Assembly (NCBI RefSeq): GCF_016123485.1
Contig: NZ_JADCKQ010000003.1
Location: forward strand, 62,001 to 126,000
Direction: 5' to 3'
DNA: 64,000 nt
DNA from: Halocynthiibacter styelae
Lineage (GTDB): Bacteria > Pseudomonadota > Alphaproteobacteria > Rhodobacterales > Rhodobacteraceae
Part shown: positions 40,932-49,057 of the stretch, one piece after another
How the letters are laid out: every line of letters starts with the position of its first letter
Numbering within the stretch: the first letter of the stretch is position 1
Program-made: the position numbers and the translations under genes
The notes under the pieces: model-generated
What the model was told of the DNA's origin: nothing
The model's database searches: none
What the model saw: only the letters and a program-made list of their open reading frames with translations

Positions 40932-41233
40932 TCACCCATCCCCATATAACACTCGATCCAGCGCTTCACCGCTGAGGGGCGGCATGCCATCCTCATCAAT
41001 CAGGGTGATCATAGCTGCGCCGTCTCATTCGTACCTCGGGATATAGAGGTTATGTGGGGCAGGGCCTTTGCGTGTGCGGCCGGATGTGTCGAAATGTCCA
41101 CGTAAAGGTTGCTGTCGTGCTGCGTTGCGGCTGTCGGATCCATGGCGCATCCCAGCCCCCAGATCGCCGTGCCGGTCACACCAGCGGCCACAGCACCTGT
41201 TGCGTAATAAAGAAAATTGCGTCGCTGAACCAT
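40932..41233 (-). pseudogene. petA: Degenerate petA (Rieske iron-sulfur protein) remnant
   Basis: Two pieces of a cytochrome bc1 Rieske subunit lie next to each other. The first (41233 to about 41097) reads RRNFLYYATGAVAAGVTGTA, then MDPTAAT and LYVDIS, like the Tat/membrane-anchor region of Rhodobacteraceae PetA. In another frame from 41096, HFDTSGRTRKGPAPHNLYIP matches the segment after the second iron-sulfur loop. The roughly 100 residues between, including CTHLGC and most of CPCHGSH, are gone; the join shifts frame and a TGA follows at 41027-41025. It cannot make a functional Rieske protein. A short ATG frame, 41012-40932, is its tail. Confidence 0.72.
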
Positions 41234-41322
41234 TGTACCAACTGAAATGTTTTGATCAGTCTCGGCCTGAATACCGCGGCTGTAAAGGGTGAAGGCAGGG
41301 TAACTTCGCCGTACTCCGTATA

Positions 41323-41360
41323 TGCATAGAATGTGCATAAGATGTGCATGGATTGTGCAT
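41323..41360. repeat. Four TGCAT motifs phased at 11 bp
   Basis: TGCAT starts at 41323, 41334, 41345 and 41356, exactly one 11-bp step apart, inside units of the type TGCATNNNATG/TTG. About one helical turn per unit suggests a protein-binding array. It lies upstream of the petA remnant on the minus strand and upstream of a micro-ORF on the plus strand. Confidence 0.8.
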
Positions 41361-41505
41361 GCCGGTATTCGGAGCGATCCGGGGCCGGTGGTGGCACCCA
41401 TGCAGTCAGCGCAAAGCGGGCATTCCGATTATTGTGGTACAGCCTGAAACCGACTCCCGCTAGATGAACGTCAACACGATTGACCTGTTCGACGGAGTAC
41501 GAACC

Positions 41506-41607
41506 ATGACCGCTATTAAATCATTCTTCCGCGCCATCAAAACCGCAGTGAACGCACCTTGCCCGACCTGGACAGAATACCTGCGCGACGGCAAAGCTGC
41601 ACGCTAA
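41506..41607 (+). CDS. Small ORF (33 aa) with strong RBS
   Basis: GGAG at 41494-41497 stands 8 nt before the ATG, an ideal arrangement. The product is basic: an amphipathic N terminus (MTAIKSFFRAIKTAVNA) followed by PCPTWTEYLRDGKAAR. Codon choice resembles the highly expressed genes around it. No family is recognised and homology is untested. It is followed immediately by a large inverted repeat. Confidence 0.55.
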   Translation: MTAIKSFFRAIKTAVNAPCPTWTEYLRDGKAAR

Positions 41608-41612
41608 GAGGC

Positions 41613-41659
41613 TTTAAAGTCTTTAAAGATCCTCTCCCTCCCGCTTTAAAGACTTTAAA
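41613..41659. repeat. Inverted repeat built of CTTTAAAG units
   Basis: The arms TTTAAAGTCTTTAAAG (41613-41628) and CTTTAAAGACTTTAAA (41644-41659) are perfect 16-bp reverse complements around a 15-nt pyrimidine-rich loop. Each arm contains two copies or near-copies of the palindrome CTTTAAAG. There is no T-run after it, so it is not a standard terminator. Confidence 0.85.
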
Positions 41660-41680
41660 CTTCCGGGGTGTTTCCGGGAC

Positions 41681-41709
41681 TTGCCAGCGGCAGATCTTCC
41701 GGCTAAATA
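41681..41709 (+). promoter_or_regulatory. Promoter of rplO-secY-adk
   Basis: TTGCCA (41681-41686), 17 bp, TAAATA (41704-41709). The -35 hexamer is the same as at rpsJ and rpmC. The leader of about 90 nt contains a GTGGA/TCCAC hairpin. Confidence 0.65.
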
Positions 41710-41803
41710 CCCCCGGTGGACCATGTCCACAGAATCAAAAACACGAAAAGCCGTGGTTGATCCGCTTACGCTTCAGGGATCACATCCGGCAAGGAGAAGC
41801 GAT

Positions 41804-42277
41804 ATGAAACTCAATGAACTGCGCGACAATCCTGGCGCAACCAAAGCCCGCAAACGCGTTGGGCGTGGTCCTGGTTCCGGCACTGGTAAAACTGGTGGCC
41901 GTGGTATCAAAGGTCAGAAGTCCCGTTCAGGTGTAGCGATCAAAGGTTTTGAAGGCGGTCAAATGCCTTTGTACCAACGTCTGCCTAAGCGTGGCTTCAA
42001 CAAGCCAAACCGCAAGGCATTCGCTGTTGTAAACCTGGGCCTGATCCAGAAATTCATCGACGCGAAAAAGATCGACGCAGCAGCTGCGATCACCGAAGAT
42101 GTTCTGATCGAATCCGGTCTCGTACGTCGTAAACTCGACGGTATCCGCGTGCTGGCAAAGGGTGAACTCACCGCTAAAGCCAACATCGAAGTAACCGGCG
42201 CATCCAAGTCTGCTGTTGAAGCAGTTGAAAAAGCTGGCGGCTCTCTGACCATCAAAGCACCGGCAGCGGCTGAATAA
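41804..42277 (+). CDS. rplO: 50S ribosomal protein L15
   Basis: L15 is an early large-subunit assembly protein. It is 157 residues; [20 protein letters not shown] and the Gly-rich [20 protein letters not shown] are diagnostic. AAGGAG precedes ATG 41804; the longer frame from 41681 begins in the promoter. Confidence 0.97.
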   Translation: MKLNELRDNPGATKARKRVGRGPGSGTGKTGGRGIKGQKSRSGVAIKGFEGGQMPLYQRLPKRGFNKPNRKAFAVVNLGLIQKFIDAKKIDAAAAITEDVLIESGLVRRKLDGIRVLAKGELTAKANIEVTGASKSAVEAVEKAGGSLTIKAPAAAE

Positions 42278-42325
42278 GCGCTTGTTTGCGGCCGCCGCGC
42301 CGCTTACATACAAATAAGTTTTTCT

Positions 42326-42363
42326 GACGCCGCCGCCCGGGAAACCGGATGGCGGCGTTTTTC
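42326..42363 (+). terminator. Hairpin with T-run between rplO and secY
   Basis: The stem ACGCCGCC / GGCGGCGT, with an inner CCGG/CCGG pair, then TTTTTC. Since secY has no obvious promoter of its own it may act as a partial terminator. Confidence 0.75.
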
Positions 42364-42386
42364 ATATGATGGGGAGAGGCCCGGGA

Positions 42387-43742
42387 ATGGCATCTGCAGC
42401 AGAGCAAATGGCGTCAAACATGAGCTGGAGTGCGTTCGGCAAAGCATCCGAGCTGCGCCAGCGTATTCTTTTCACACTTGGTCTGTTGATCGTTTACCGT
42501 CTCGGGACATATATCCCGGTTCCGGGCATCGACGGCACCGCACTGCGTGAATTTATGGACCAGGCAGGATCCGGCATCGCCGGCGTGCTTGGCATGTTCA
42601 CAGGTGGCGCACTGTCACGGATGGGTATCTTTGCCCTGGGCATTATGCCTTATATCTCGGCTTCTATTATTATTCAGCTGCTGACCGCTATGGTTCCACA
42701 GCTGGAACAGCTGAAAAAAGAAGGCGAACAGGGGCGCAAGAAAATCGCGCAATACACCCGTTACGGCACGGTTCTTCTGGCGACATTCCAGGCCTATGGT
42801 CTGGCCGTCAGCCTTGAGGCCGGTGATCTTGCAACCGATCCGGGCCTTTACTTCCGCATTGCCTGCATGATCACGCTGGTTGGTGGCACCATGTTCCTGA
42901 TGTGGCTGGGTGAACAGATCACCGCACGTGGCATCGGCAATGGTATTTCCCTGATCATCTTTGTTGGTATCATCGCTGAGATCCCGGCTGCGATCGCGCA
43001 ATTCCTCAGCCAGGGACGTTCCGGTGCAATCAGCCCGGCGATCATTATGCTGGTCCTTGTGATGGTTGTTGCTGTGATTGCCTTTGTGGTCTTCATGGAA
43101 CGTGCTCTGCGTAAAGTGCACATCCAGTATCCACGTCGTCAGGTCGGCATGAAGGTTTACGATGGTGGCGCAAGCCATCTGCCAATCAAAGTGAACCCAG
43201 CAGGCGTTATTCCGGCGATTTTCGCAAGCTCTCTGTTGCTGTTGCCGACAACTGTCGCAACCTTCTCTGGCAACCAGACCGGTCCTGTGATGTCCACAAT
43301 CCTTGCCTATTTCGGGCCGGGTCAGCCGCTGTATCTGCTGTTCTTCGTTTCCATGATCGTCTTCTTTGCGTTCTTCTACACCTTCAACGTGTCTTTTAAG
43401 ACTGACGAAGTTGCTGACAATCTGAAGAACCAGAATGGCTTTATTCCTGGCATCCGCCCGGGCAAGAAAACCGCTGAATATCTCGACTATGTCGTGACAC
43501 GTCTTCTGGTCGTTGGCTCCGCCTACCTTGCGGCAGTTTGTCTCTTGCCTGAGATTCTTCGTTCACAACTGGCGATTCCTTTCTATTTTGGCGGGACCTC
43601 CGTTCTGATCGTCGTTTCCGTTACAATGGATACGATTCAGCAGGTGCAAAGTCATATGCTCGCACATCAGTACGAGGGCCTGATTGAGAAATCACAGCTG
43701 CGGGGGAAAAAGCGCGGCAAGAAAGGGACAGCCAGACGATGA
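42387..43742 (+). CDS. secY: Preprotein translocase subunit SecY
   Basis: The ten-helix pore of the general protein export channel. It is 451 residues from ATG 42387 (GAGAGG upstream, family start [14 protein letters not shown]); 42366 is an alternative. Helix 2 includes the plug region, with [18 protein letters not shown] nearby, and the basic cytoplasmic C terminus ends [11 protein letters not shown]. It overlaps adk by 4 bp. Confidence 0.97.
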   Translation: MASAAEQMASNMSWSAFGKASELRQRILFTLGLLIVYRLGTYIPVPGIDGTALREFMDQAGSGIAGVLGMFTGGALSRMGIFALGIMPYISASIIIQLLTAMVPQLEQLKKEGEQGRKKIAQYTRYGTVLLATFQAYGLAVSLEAGDLATDPGLYFRIACMITLVGGTMFLMWLGEQITARGIGNGISLIIFVGIIAEIPAAIAQFLSQGRSGAISPAIIMLVLVMVVAVIAFVVFMERALRKVHIQYPRRQVGMKVYDGGASHLPIKVNPAGVIPAIFASSLLLLPTTVATFSGNQTGPVMSTILAYFGPGQPLYLLFFVSMIVFFAFFYTFNVSFKTDEVADNLKNQNGFIPGIRPGKKTAEYLDYVVTRLLVVGSAYLAAVCLLPEILRSQLAIPFYFGGTSVLIVVSVTMDTIQQVQSHMLAHQYEGLIEKSQLRGKKRGKKGTARR

Positions 43743-44320
43743 ATATTATTCTTCTCGGCCCACCAGGGGCAGGCAAGGGAACACAGGCGCAACATCTCGT
43801 GGAGACACGGAATATGGTGCAGCTTTCAACCGGTGACATGCTGCGCGAGGCACGTACCTCTGGCACAGAGATGGGCAACAAGGTTGCTGCTGTGATGGAT
43901 GCGGGCGAACTTGTGACAGATGAGATCGTGATCGGTCTGATCCGCGAAAAACTGGAAGCCGGCAACGGGGGCGGTGGTTTCATCTTTGATGGTTTCCCAC
44001 GTACCCTGATGCAGGCTGTGGCGCTGGAAAAACTGCTGGAAGAAACCGGCCAGACACTGGATGCGGCGATTGAGCTGCGTGTGCGTGACGAAGCGCTTGT
44101 CAGCCGTATTCTGAACCGTGCAGCTGAAGCTGTTGCTGCTGGTGGCGAAGCCCGTGCGGATGACAATGAAGAAAGTCTGCGCACGCGTCTGATGGAATAC
44201 TACAAAAAGACTGCGCCGCTGTTGGGTTACTACTTTGCTAAGGAAAAGCTGCAGCGCGTTGACGGTCTGGCAGATATTCCTGTGGTTCAGGCGTCTCTCG
44301 CGGCGATCCTCGATAAATAA
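43739..44320 (+). CDS. adk: Adenylate kinase
   Basis: Interconverts ATP + AMP and 2 ADP. The P-loop GPPGAGKGT is at residues 7-15, the AMP-binding STGDMLR follows near residue 31, and DGFPR is at 84-88. At 193 residues it is the short type without a zinc-binding LID. The 4-bp overlap with secY couples their translation. A terminator follows. Confidence 0.97.
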   Translation: MNIILLGPPGAGKGTQAQHLVETRNMVQLSTGDMLREARTSGTEMGNKVAAVMDAGELVTDEIVIGLIREKLEAGNGGGGFIFDGFPRTLMQAVALEKLLEETGQTLDAAIELRVRDEALVSRILNRAAEAVAAGGEARADDNEESLRTRLMEYYKKTAPLLGYYFAKEKLQRVDGLADIPVVQASLAAILDK

Positions 44321-44351
44321 AATCAGGGACTTAACGGTTCTGATGGAATTT

Positions 44352-44386
44352 AAACACCGCCCAGGACGCTTGGGCGGTGTTTTTTG
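44352..44386 (+). terminator. Intrinsic terminator after adk
   Basis: A perfect 11-bp stem, AACACCGCCCA / TGGGCGGTGTT, followed by TTTTTG. Confidence 0.92.
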
Positions 44387-44522
44387 TTATTTTTAAGGGT
44401 CTGCCTTAAAGGATATCTGGAAATTAATCTTGTTTTGGGGTAGGAAACGGGTGTGCCTTTGTGCGCGCTGTGTTTTTCAATGTATTTTTGTTCTCTGCTT
44501 TTTACATACAGGAATGTGACCT

Positions 44523-44741
44523 ATGAAACTTTTTTCTGCCGCTCTGGTGAGCGCTACTCTGATCGTATCTTCTGCCAATGCGGGTAATCTGATTGCCCCT
44601 GTGATGGAGGAGGAAGTAATCGTTGAGGAGGCTTCTGCATCCTCTGGTTCCGACTGGCTGATCCCGCTTTTTGCGCTGATCCTCTTTGCGGCTGCCGTTG
44701 GCGGCGGCAGCAGTGATACGATTACGTCACCAATAAACTGA
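44523..44741 (+). CDS. Small membrane protein with signal peptide (72 aa)
   Basis: The signal peptide (about residues 1-20, ending ANA) leads to a short acidic stretch (EEEVIVEEASASSG), a single membrane helix (WLIPLFALILFAAAVGG) and a Ser/Thr tail. Proteins of this plan (GNL...P near the mature start and a C-terminal helix) are common in Rhodobacteraceae, but no function is known to me. It lies alone between adk and rpsM. Confidence 0.65.
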   Translation: MKLFSAALVSATLIVSSANAGNLIAPVMEEEVIVEEASASSGSDWLIPLFALILFAAAVGGGSSDTITSPIN

Positions 44742-44772
44742 GGTGGGTTAATGCGCTGGGGCAGCTTCCTGC

Positions 44773-44801
44773 TTGACGCATAAAACAAAACTCCATAAAC
44801 A
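44773..44801 (+). promoter_or_regulatory. Promoter of the alpha block (rpsM)
   Basis: TTGACG (44773-44778), 17 bp, TAAACA (44796-44801). The leader to rpsM is about 150 nt and contains a hairpin. Confidence 0.65.
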
Positions 44802-44823
44802 GCCTTATCCCGCAAGGGATTTT

Positions 44824-44857
44824 GATTCTGCGCAGGTTTTGCCTGCGTAGAAGAATC
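44824..44857 (+). promoter_or_regulatory. Hairpin in the rpsM leader
   Basis: GCGCAGG / CCTGCGT with a TTTTG loop, extended by GATTCT / AGAATC across a small bulge. In E. coli the alpha operon leader binds S4; whether this hairpin plays such a role is unknown. Confidence 0.4.
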
Positions 44858-44957
44858 ACCTCGAATTCAGCTGCGGCCCGGCGCATTCATGCCTCGGGCT
44901 TACGTTGTGAAAAAAGGTTCCGGTACTACGGAATCGCAACGAAAAGGAATATGACAC

Positions 44958-45326
44958 TTGGCACGTATTGCCGGCGTTAACATCCCGACCCATAAACGGG
45001 TCCCGATCGCCCTGACTTATATCACTGGTATCGGCAGCACTTCTGCTGAAGCTATCTGTGAAGCTGTGAAAATCGACCTCACCCGTCGCGTAAACGAACT
45101 CTCTGATGCAGAAGTTCTGGCGATCCGTGAGCACATCGATGCGAACTACAATGTTGAAGGTGACCTTCGTCGTGAAGTTACCATGAACATCAAACGTCTG
45201 ATGGATCTCGGTTGCTACCGTGGTCTGCGTCACCGTCGTGGCCTGCCTGTGCGCGGTCAACGTACTTCTACCAACGCTCGTACTCGCAAAGGTCCTGCAA
45301 AGGCCATTGCTGGTAAGAAGAAGTAA
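44958..45326 (+). CDS. rpsM: 30S ribosomal protein S13
   Basis: S13 bridges the subunits through L5. It is 122 residues: [19 protein letters not shown] and [21 protein letters not shown]. The start codon is a TTG at 44958, with AGGA 9 nt upstream. An out-of-frame ATG at 44951 begins a 9-codon frame that overlaps the start. rpsK follows after 16 bp. Confidence 0.96.
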   Translation: MARIAGVNIPTHKRVPIALTYITGIGSTSAEAICEAVKIDLTRRVNELSDAEVLAIREHIDANYNVEGDLRREVTMNIKRLMDLGCYRGLRHRRGLPVRGQRTSTNARTRKGPAKAIAGKKK

Positions 45327-45342
45327 AGGGAGGGTTTGATCA

Positions 45343-45732
45343 ATGGCACGCGATAAGACTCGTACGAAGAAAAAAGAGCGCAAGAACATTGCCTCTGGTG
45401 TTGCTCACGTGAACTCTTCGTTCAACAACACCAAAATCCTGATCTCTGACGTTCAGGGTAACGCTATTTCCTGGTCCTCTGCTGGTACCATGGGCTTTAA
45501 AGGCTCACGGAAATCCACACCTTACGCTGCTCAGATGGCTGCGGAAGATGCGGGCAAGAAAGCACAGGAACACGGTGTTAAAACACTTGAAGTTGAAGTA
45601 CAGGGTCCGGGTTCCGGCCGTGAGTCCGCACTGCGCGCTCTGGCCGCTCTGGGTCTGAACATCACTTCTATCCGTGACGTAACACCTATCGCTCACAACG
45701 GCTGCCGCCCACCAAAGCGTCGCCGCGTATAA
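45343..45732 (+). CDS. rpsK: 30S ribosomal protein S11
   Basis: A platform protein, 129 residues. [19 protein letters not shown] and [15 protein letters not shown] are diagnostic. Between rpsM and rpoA; there is no rpsD in this block. Confidence 0.97.
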   Translation: MARDKTRTKKKERKNIASGVAHVNSSFNNTKILISDVQGNAISWSSAGTMGFKGSRKSTPYAAQMAAEDAGKKAQEHGVKTLEVEVQGPGSGRESALRALAALGLNITSIRDVTPIAHNGCRPPKRRRV

Positions 45733-45746
45733 GCGTTTACGACTTT

Positions 45747-45779
45747 CCCGGGCTCATGGTTTCATGGGCCCGGATTTTG
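45747..45779 (+). terminator. Hairpin after rpsK
   Basis: The stem CCCGGGCTCATG / CATGGGCCCGG (one mismatch or bulge) then ATTTTG. rpoA follows without a clear promoter, so it may be leaky. Confidence 0.65.
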
Positions 45780-45845
45780 CATTTTGAAACCTCGGGCGTT
45801 TTCGGTCAGGGACATGGTCCGGAAACATGAATGGAGGCACTACGC

Positions 45846-46862
45846 ATGATCCATAAGAACTGGCAGGAACTCATCAAGCCAACACAGCTTGAAGTAAAAC
45901 CAGGCAACGACCCTGCACGTCAGGCAACCGTGATCGCTGAACCGCTTGAGCGCGGCTTTGGTCTGACCATGGGCAACGCACTGCGCCGTGTTCTGCTGTC
46001 ATCCCTTCAGGGTGCAGCCATCACTTCCGTACAGATCGACAACGTTCTGCACGAATTCTCTTCCGTTGCAGGTGTGCGTGAAGACGTAACCGACATCGTG
46101 CTGAACCTTAAAGGTGTGGCACTGCGCATGGAAGCAGAAGGCCCTAAGCGTGTTTCCATTTCCGCAAACGGCCCTGCTGTTGTGACCGCTGGTGACATTT
46201 CTGAAAGCGCCGGCATCGAAGTTCTGAACAAAGAGCACGTGATCTGCCACCTGGATGATGGTGCAGATCTGTACATGGAACTGACCGTTGATACCGGTAA
46301 GGGCTATGTTGCTGCTGAGAAAAACAAGCCGGAAGATGCGCCGATTGGTCTGATCCCGATCGATGCAATCTATTCCCCGGTGAAGAAAGTGTCTTACGAC
46401 GTTCAGCCGACCCGTGAAGGTCAGGTTCTGGACTATGACAAGCTGACACTGAAACTGGAAACCGACGGTTCTGTGACCCCTGATGATGCTGTGGCTTTCG
46501 CTGCGCGCATCCTGCAGGATCAGCTGTCCATCTTCGTGAACTTTGATGAGCCAGAAGCGGCTTCCCGTCAGGAAGAAGACGATGGCCTCGAGTTCAACCC
46601 ACTTCTGCTGAAGAAAGTGGACGAACTGGAACTGTCTGTCCGTTCCGCAAACTGCCTGAAGAACGACAACATCGTTTACATCGGCGATCTGATCCAGAAG
46701 ACCGAAGCAGAAATGCTGCGTACGCCGAACTTCGGCCGTAAGTCTCTGAACGAGATCAAAGAAGTTCTGTCCGGCATGGCGCTGTACCTCGGCATGGATG
46801 TCGAAGAATGGCCACCAGAGAACATCGAAGATCTGGCGAAAAAGTTCGAAGATCAGTTCTGA
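45846..46862 (+). CDS. rpoA: DNA-directed RNA polymerase subunit alpha
   Basis: The 338-residue alpha subunit dimerises to nucleate the polymerase and contacts activators and UP elements. The N-terminal domain contains [20 protein letters not shown]; the C-terminal domain ends with [11 protein letters not shown] and [11 protein letters not shown]. The start is at 45846, with GGAGG 8 nt upstream; 45831 is part of that site. Confidence 0.97.
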   Translation: MIHKNWQELIKPTQLEVKPGNDPARQATVIAEPLERGFGLTMGNALRRVLLSSLQGAAITSVQIDNVLHEFSSVAGVREDVTDIVLNLKGVALRMEAEGPKRVSISANGPAVVTAGDISESAGIEVLNKEHVICHLDDGADLYMELTVDTGKGYVAAEKNKPEDAPIGLIPIDAIYSPVKKVSYDVQPTREGQVLDYDKLTLKLETDGSVTPDDAVAFAARILQDQLSIFVNFDEPEAASRQEEDDGLEFNPLLLKKVDELELSVRSANCLKNDNIVYIGDLIQKTEAEMLRTPNFGRKSLNEIKEVLSGMALYLGMDVEEWPPENIEDLAKKFEDQF

Positions 46863-47004
46863 TAATTGACGGGGTGCGCCTTCTGGTGTACCCCGCCGCA
46901 AATGCCCGGCTAACCGGGGAATATATGGGCGTTCCGCCCCAAGGAGAGCAGCTGACACGCATCAGCGGCCAGACAAAGTAAAACACTGACGAAGGAAAAG
47001 ACAC

Positions 47005-47424
47005 ATGCGTCACGCAAAAGGCTACCGCCGCCTCAACCGTACTCACGAGCACCGTAAAGCCCTGTTTTCCAACATGGCTGGTTCCCTGATCGAGCACGAG
47101 CAAATCAAAACTACCCTGCCAAAAGCGAAAGAGCTTAAGCGTGTAATTGAAAAACTGATTACACTTGGCAAACGTGGCGATCTGCACGCACGCCGTCAGG
47201 CCGCTGCACAGCTGAAGCAGGACAAGGACGTTGCGAAACTGTTCGAAGTTCTGGGCCCACGCTATAAAGAGCGTCAGGGTGGCTATACCCGTGTTCTTAA
47301 AGCAGGATTCCGTTACGGTGACATGGCGCCAATGGCGATCATCGAACTGGTTGACCGCGATGTTGATGCAAAAGGTGCGGCTGACAAAGCCCGCGTTGCA
47401 GCTGAAGACGCCGCTGCTGAGTAA
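47005..47424 (+). CDS. rplQ: 50S ribosomal protein L17
   Basis: L17 surrounds the tunnel exit. It is 139 residues, [45 protein letters not shown] is typical. Last gene of the alpha block; the quorum-sensing genes follow beyond its terminator. Confidence 0.97.
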   Translation: MRHAKGYRRLNRTHEHRKALFSNMAGSLIEHEQIKTTLPKAKELKRVIEKLITLGKRGDLHARRQAAAQLKQDKDVAKLFEVLGPRYKERQGGYTRVLKAGFRYGDMAPMAIIELVDRDVDAKGAADKARVAAEDAAAE

Positions 47425-47445
47425 TTCACCAGCAATTTGATTCGG

Positions 47446-47478
47446 AAGGGCTCTGCAATAGCAGGGCCCTTTTCAGTT
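47446..47478 (+). terminator. Intrinsic terminator after rplQ
   Basis: The stem AAGGGC-CTG / CAG-GCCCTT (one bulge) then TTTTC. Confidence 0.82.
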
Positions 47479-47493
47479 TAATACCTTGTCTAT

Positions 47494-47667
47494 TTAGTGA
47501 CCTTCTGATTCCGGGCGTTTCTTCGCCGCTTCTTTCAGCTTTATCAAGAAGTTGTTTAACTGTTCGTCCGCCTGTTGGGACTCATGCATAAAGTCCAGTA
47601 AATTAAGGCGCACGCTGTCTGGCAACATGGTCAATTGAGTGAAAGTATCTGAAATAGTTCGGTGCAA
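47494..47667 (-). CDS. Possible small protein antisense to luxR direction (57 aa)
   Basis: A minus-strand frame ends at 47494. From ATG 47628 it gives 44 residues (MLPDSVRLNLLDFMHESQQA, then a Lys/Glu-rich helix); a TTG at 47667 would give 57. The helical, charged composition looks protein-like and it lies divergent to luxR, where small anti-activators are sometimes found, but there is no strong ribosome binding site and no recognised family. Confidence 0.3.
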   Translation of the reverse strand: MHRTISDTFTQLTMLPDSVRLNLLDFMHESQQADEQLNNFLIKLKEAAKKRPESEGH

Positions 47668-47712
47668 GATTATTCTCAGTTTTATTTTGTAGTGACATAC
47701 CTCAATTTAAGG

Positions 47713-47741
47713 TTGACGATTTTTCTGGCAACTTGTCTAAA
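47713..47741 (+). promoter_or_regulatory. Candidate luxR promoter
   Basis: TTGACG (47713-47718), 17 bp, TCTAAA (47736-47741). The predicted transcript start would fall at or next to the luxR ATG (47747). Confidence 0.4.
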
Positions 47742-47746
47742 AAGGT

Positions 47747-48358
47747 ATGTCTGTTAAATCATCAGTAGATCTTGAACTACAAAAGCTGAGTATCCTGGCG
47801 CCGTCCGGGTATTTTGTCGGCTTGCATATTCGTTTCGCATCCGCACTTATGCAATTTTCCACCTATGACCAGGGCTGGCTCGATCATTATACCGAGCAAG
47901 CCTATGCATTGCGCGACCCGACCATTGCCTGGGGGTTCAGCACCGAAGGGGCTTGCCGTTGGTCCGAATTTGAAATCCCCGACACATTTGGTGTCCTGGC
48001 CGAAGCAAAGACATTTGGCCTGACCCATGGCATGACTATTTCCACAGGCCCTGTCCGTTCCAGAACCATTGCCAGTTTCTGTCGCAATGACAGGGAATTC
48101 GAAGACAGCGAAATCGAAGAGATTTCGCAAATAGTTCGCCGGTTGCACCAGATGGTGGAACCGCCGGAGAGCCTGACAAAGGCACAAATCGAAGCTCTGC
48201 GATTAATTGCCGACGGCGACCGGCACGCGGCAGCGGCTGCCAAACTCAGTATATCAGAGAGTGCTTTGAAAGCCCGATTGATGGGGGCCCGGGAAAAACT
48301 CCATGCCCGGACAACCGCCGAAGCAATTCAGCGCGCAAAGGACTACAGGCTGCTATAA
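47747..48358 (+). CDS. LuxR-family quorum-sensing regulator
   Basis: A transcription factor that binds acyl-homoserine lactone. In the N-terminal sensor domain Trp44, Tyr48 and Asp57-Pro58 occupy the conserved ligand-pocket pattern; the C-terminal 60 residues are a GerE-type helix-turn-helix (LTKAQIEALRLIADG, then KLSISESALKARLMGAREKL). At 203 residues it is shorter than the usual 240, because the N terminus and linker are reduced. luxI lies 57 bp downstream on the same strand, so this is likely its cognate regulator. The ATG has AAGG only one base away, an unusual initiation signal. Confidence 0.88.
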   Translation: MSVKSSVDLELQKLSILAPSGYFVGLHIRFASALMQFSTYDQGWLDHYTEQAYALRDPTIAWGFSTEGACRWSEFEIPDTFGVLAEAKTFGLTHGMTISTGPVRSRTIASFCRNDREFEDSEIEEISQIVRRLHQMVEPPESLTKAQIEALRLIADGDRHAAAAAKLSISESALKARLMGAREKLHARTTAEAIQRAKDYRLL

Positions 48359-48386
48359 GCGGAACGGTTCGCGTCGGTAATTTTCG

Positions 48387-48404
48387 CAGTTTTTATTCAA
48401 ACTG
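48387..48404. promoter_or_regulatory. Inverted repeat just upstream of luxI
   Basis: CAGTTT-TTATTC-AAACTG is a perfect 6-bp inverted repeat, 11 nt before the luxI ATG and next to its ribosome binding site. It does not match the CTG...CAG form of a lux box; it might be a repressor site or a translation-blocking hairpin. Confidence 0.4.
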
Positions 48405-48415
48405 GGAAAAATACC

Positions 48416-49003
48416 ATGCAAACCACGACTCTTTCTTTCGAAAATCTTCACAACCATGGGGAGTTATTCGCAAACCTTTTTCGCGCAAGAAAGCAAAGCT
48501 TCATCGTGCAGAAAAACTGGGACCTGCCTGAGGCTCTGGATATGGAATACGATCAGTATGACACGCCTGCCAGCCGCTGGGTCGCGATCCACGATTTTGG
48601 CCAGGTCTATGCTGGTATCCGACTGACACCGACAACCATGAAGGTCGGAATGTATTCCTACATGATCCGCGATGCACAACGGGGCCTTCTTGGCACGATT
48701 CCGGAAGATCTTCTTTATGAGGACGCCCCGGTGGACGAACAGACCTGGGAATGCACCCGTGTGTTTGTTTCTCATGCGACGCCACAACGTATCCGGCGTC
48801 GTATTCACGCCTATATCGCGACAGCTATGTTGAAAGCCTCCCGGGAAGAGGGGGCAACAAGCCTGCTGACCCTGACTGCCGCAAACTGGCCGCGTTGGTT
48901 CGGGCGCTGCGGTCTGGAAGGCAAAGCTATTGGTCGCGAAATGTTCATTGGTGATGGCAACTATCAGTGCGTGTCGATTGACCTGACCGGCAATCTGCAC
49001 TGA
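48416..49003 (+). CDS. Acyl-homoserine-lactone synthase (LuxI family)
   Basis: Makes AHL signals from S-adenosylmethionine and acyl-ACP. Residues invariant in LuxI proteins are all present: Arg25, Phe29, Trp35, Asp46, Asp49, Arg69, Glu112 and Arg115 (in WECTRVFV). At 195 residues it has normal length. It follows luxR and is closed by a terminator, so the pair forms a compact signalling unit just behind the ribosomal genes. The acyl chain cannot be told from sequence. Confidence 0.93.
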   Translation: MQTTTLSFENLHNHGELFANLFRARKQSFIVQKNWDLPEALDMEYDQYDTPASRWVAIHDFGQVYAGIRLTPTTMKVGMYSYMIRDAQRGLLGTIPEDLLYEDAPVDEQTWECTRVFVSHATPQRIRRRIHAYIATAMLKASREEGATSLLTLTAANWPRWFGRCGLEGKAIGREMFIGDGNYQCVSIDLTGNLH

Positions 49004-49020
49004 TTTACAGTCTGGTTAAG

Positions 49021-49053
49021 GCTTTCCCTTGTGATTGGGAAAGCGTAGTTTTG
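49021..49053 (+). terminator. Intrinsic terminator of luxI
   Basis: A perfect 8-bp stem, GCTTTCCC / GGGAAAGC (49021-49028 and 49037-49044), then GTAGTTTT. It ends 4 bp before the rarA start. Confidence 0.75.
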
Positions 49054-49057
49054 ATTC

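Noticed and set aside
48387-48404. Lux box for LuxR control of luxI
   Set aside because: The symmetry is CAG...CTG rather than the CTG...CAG form, and the site is too close to the start codon for activation.
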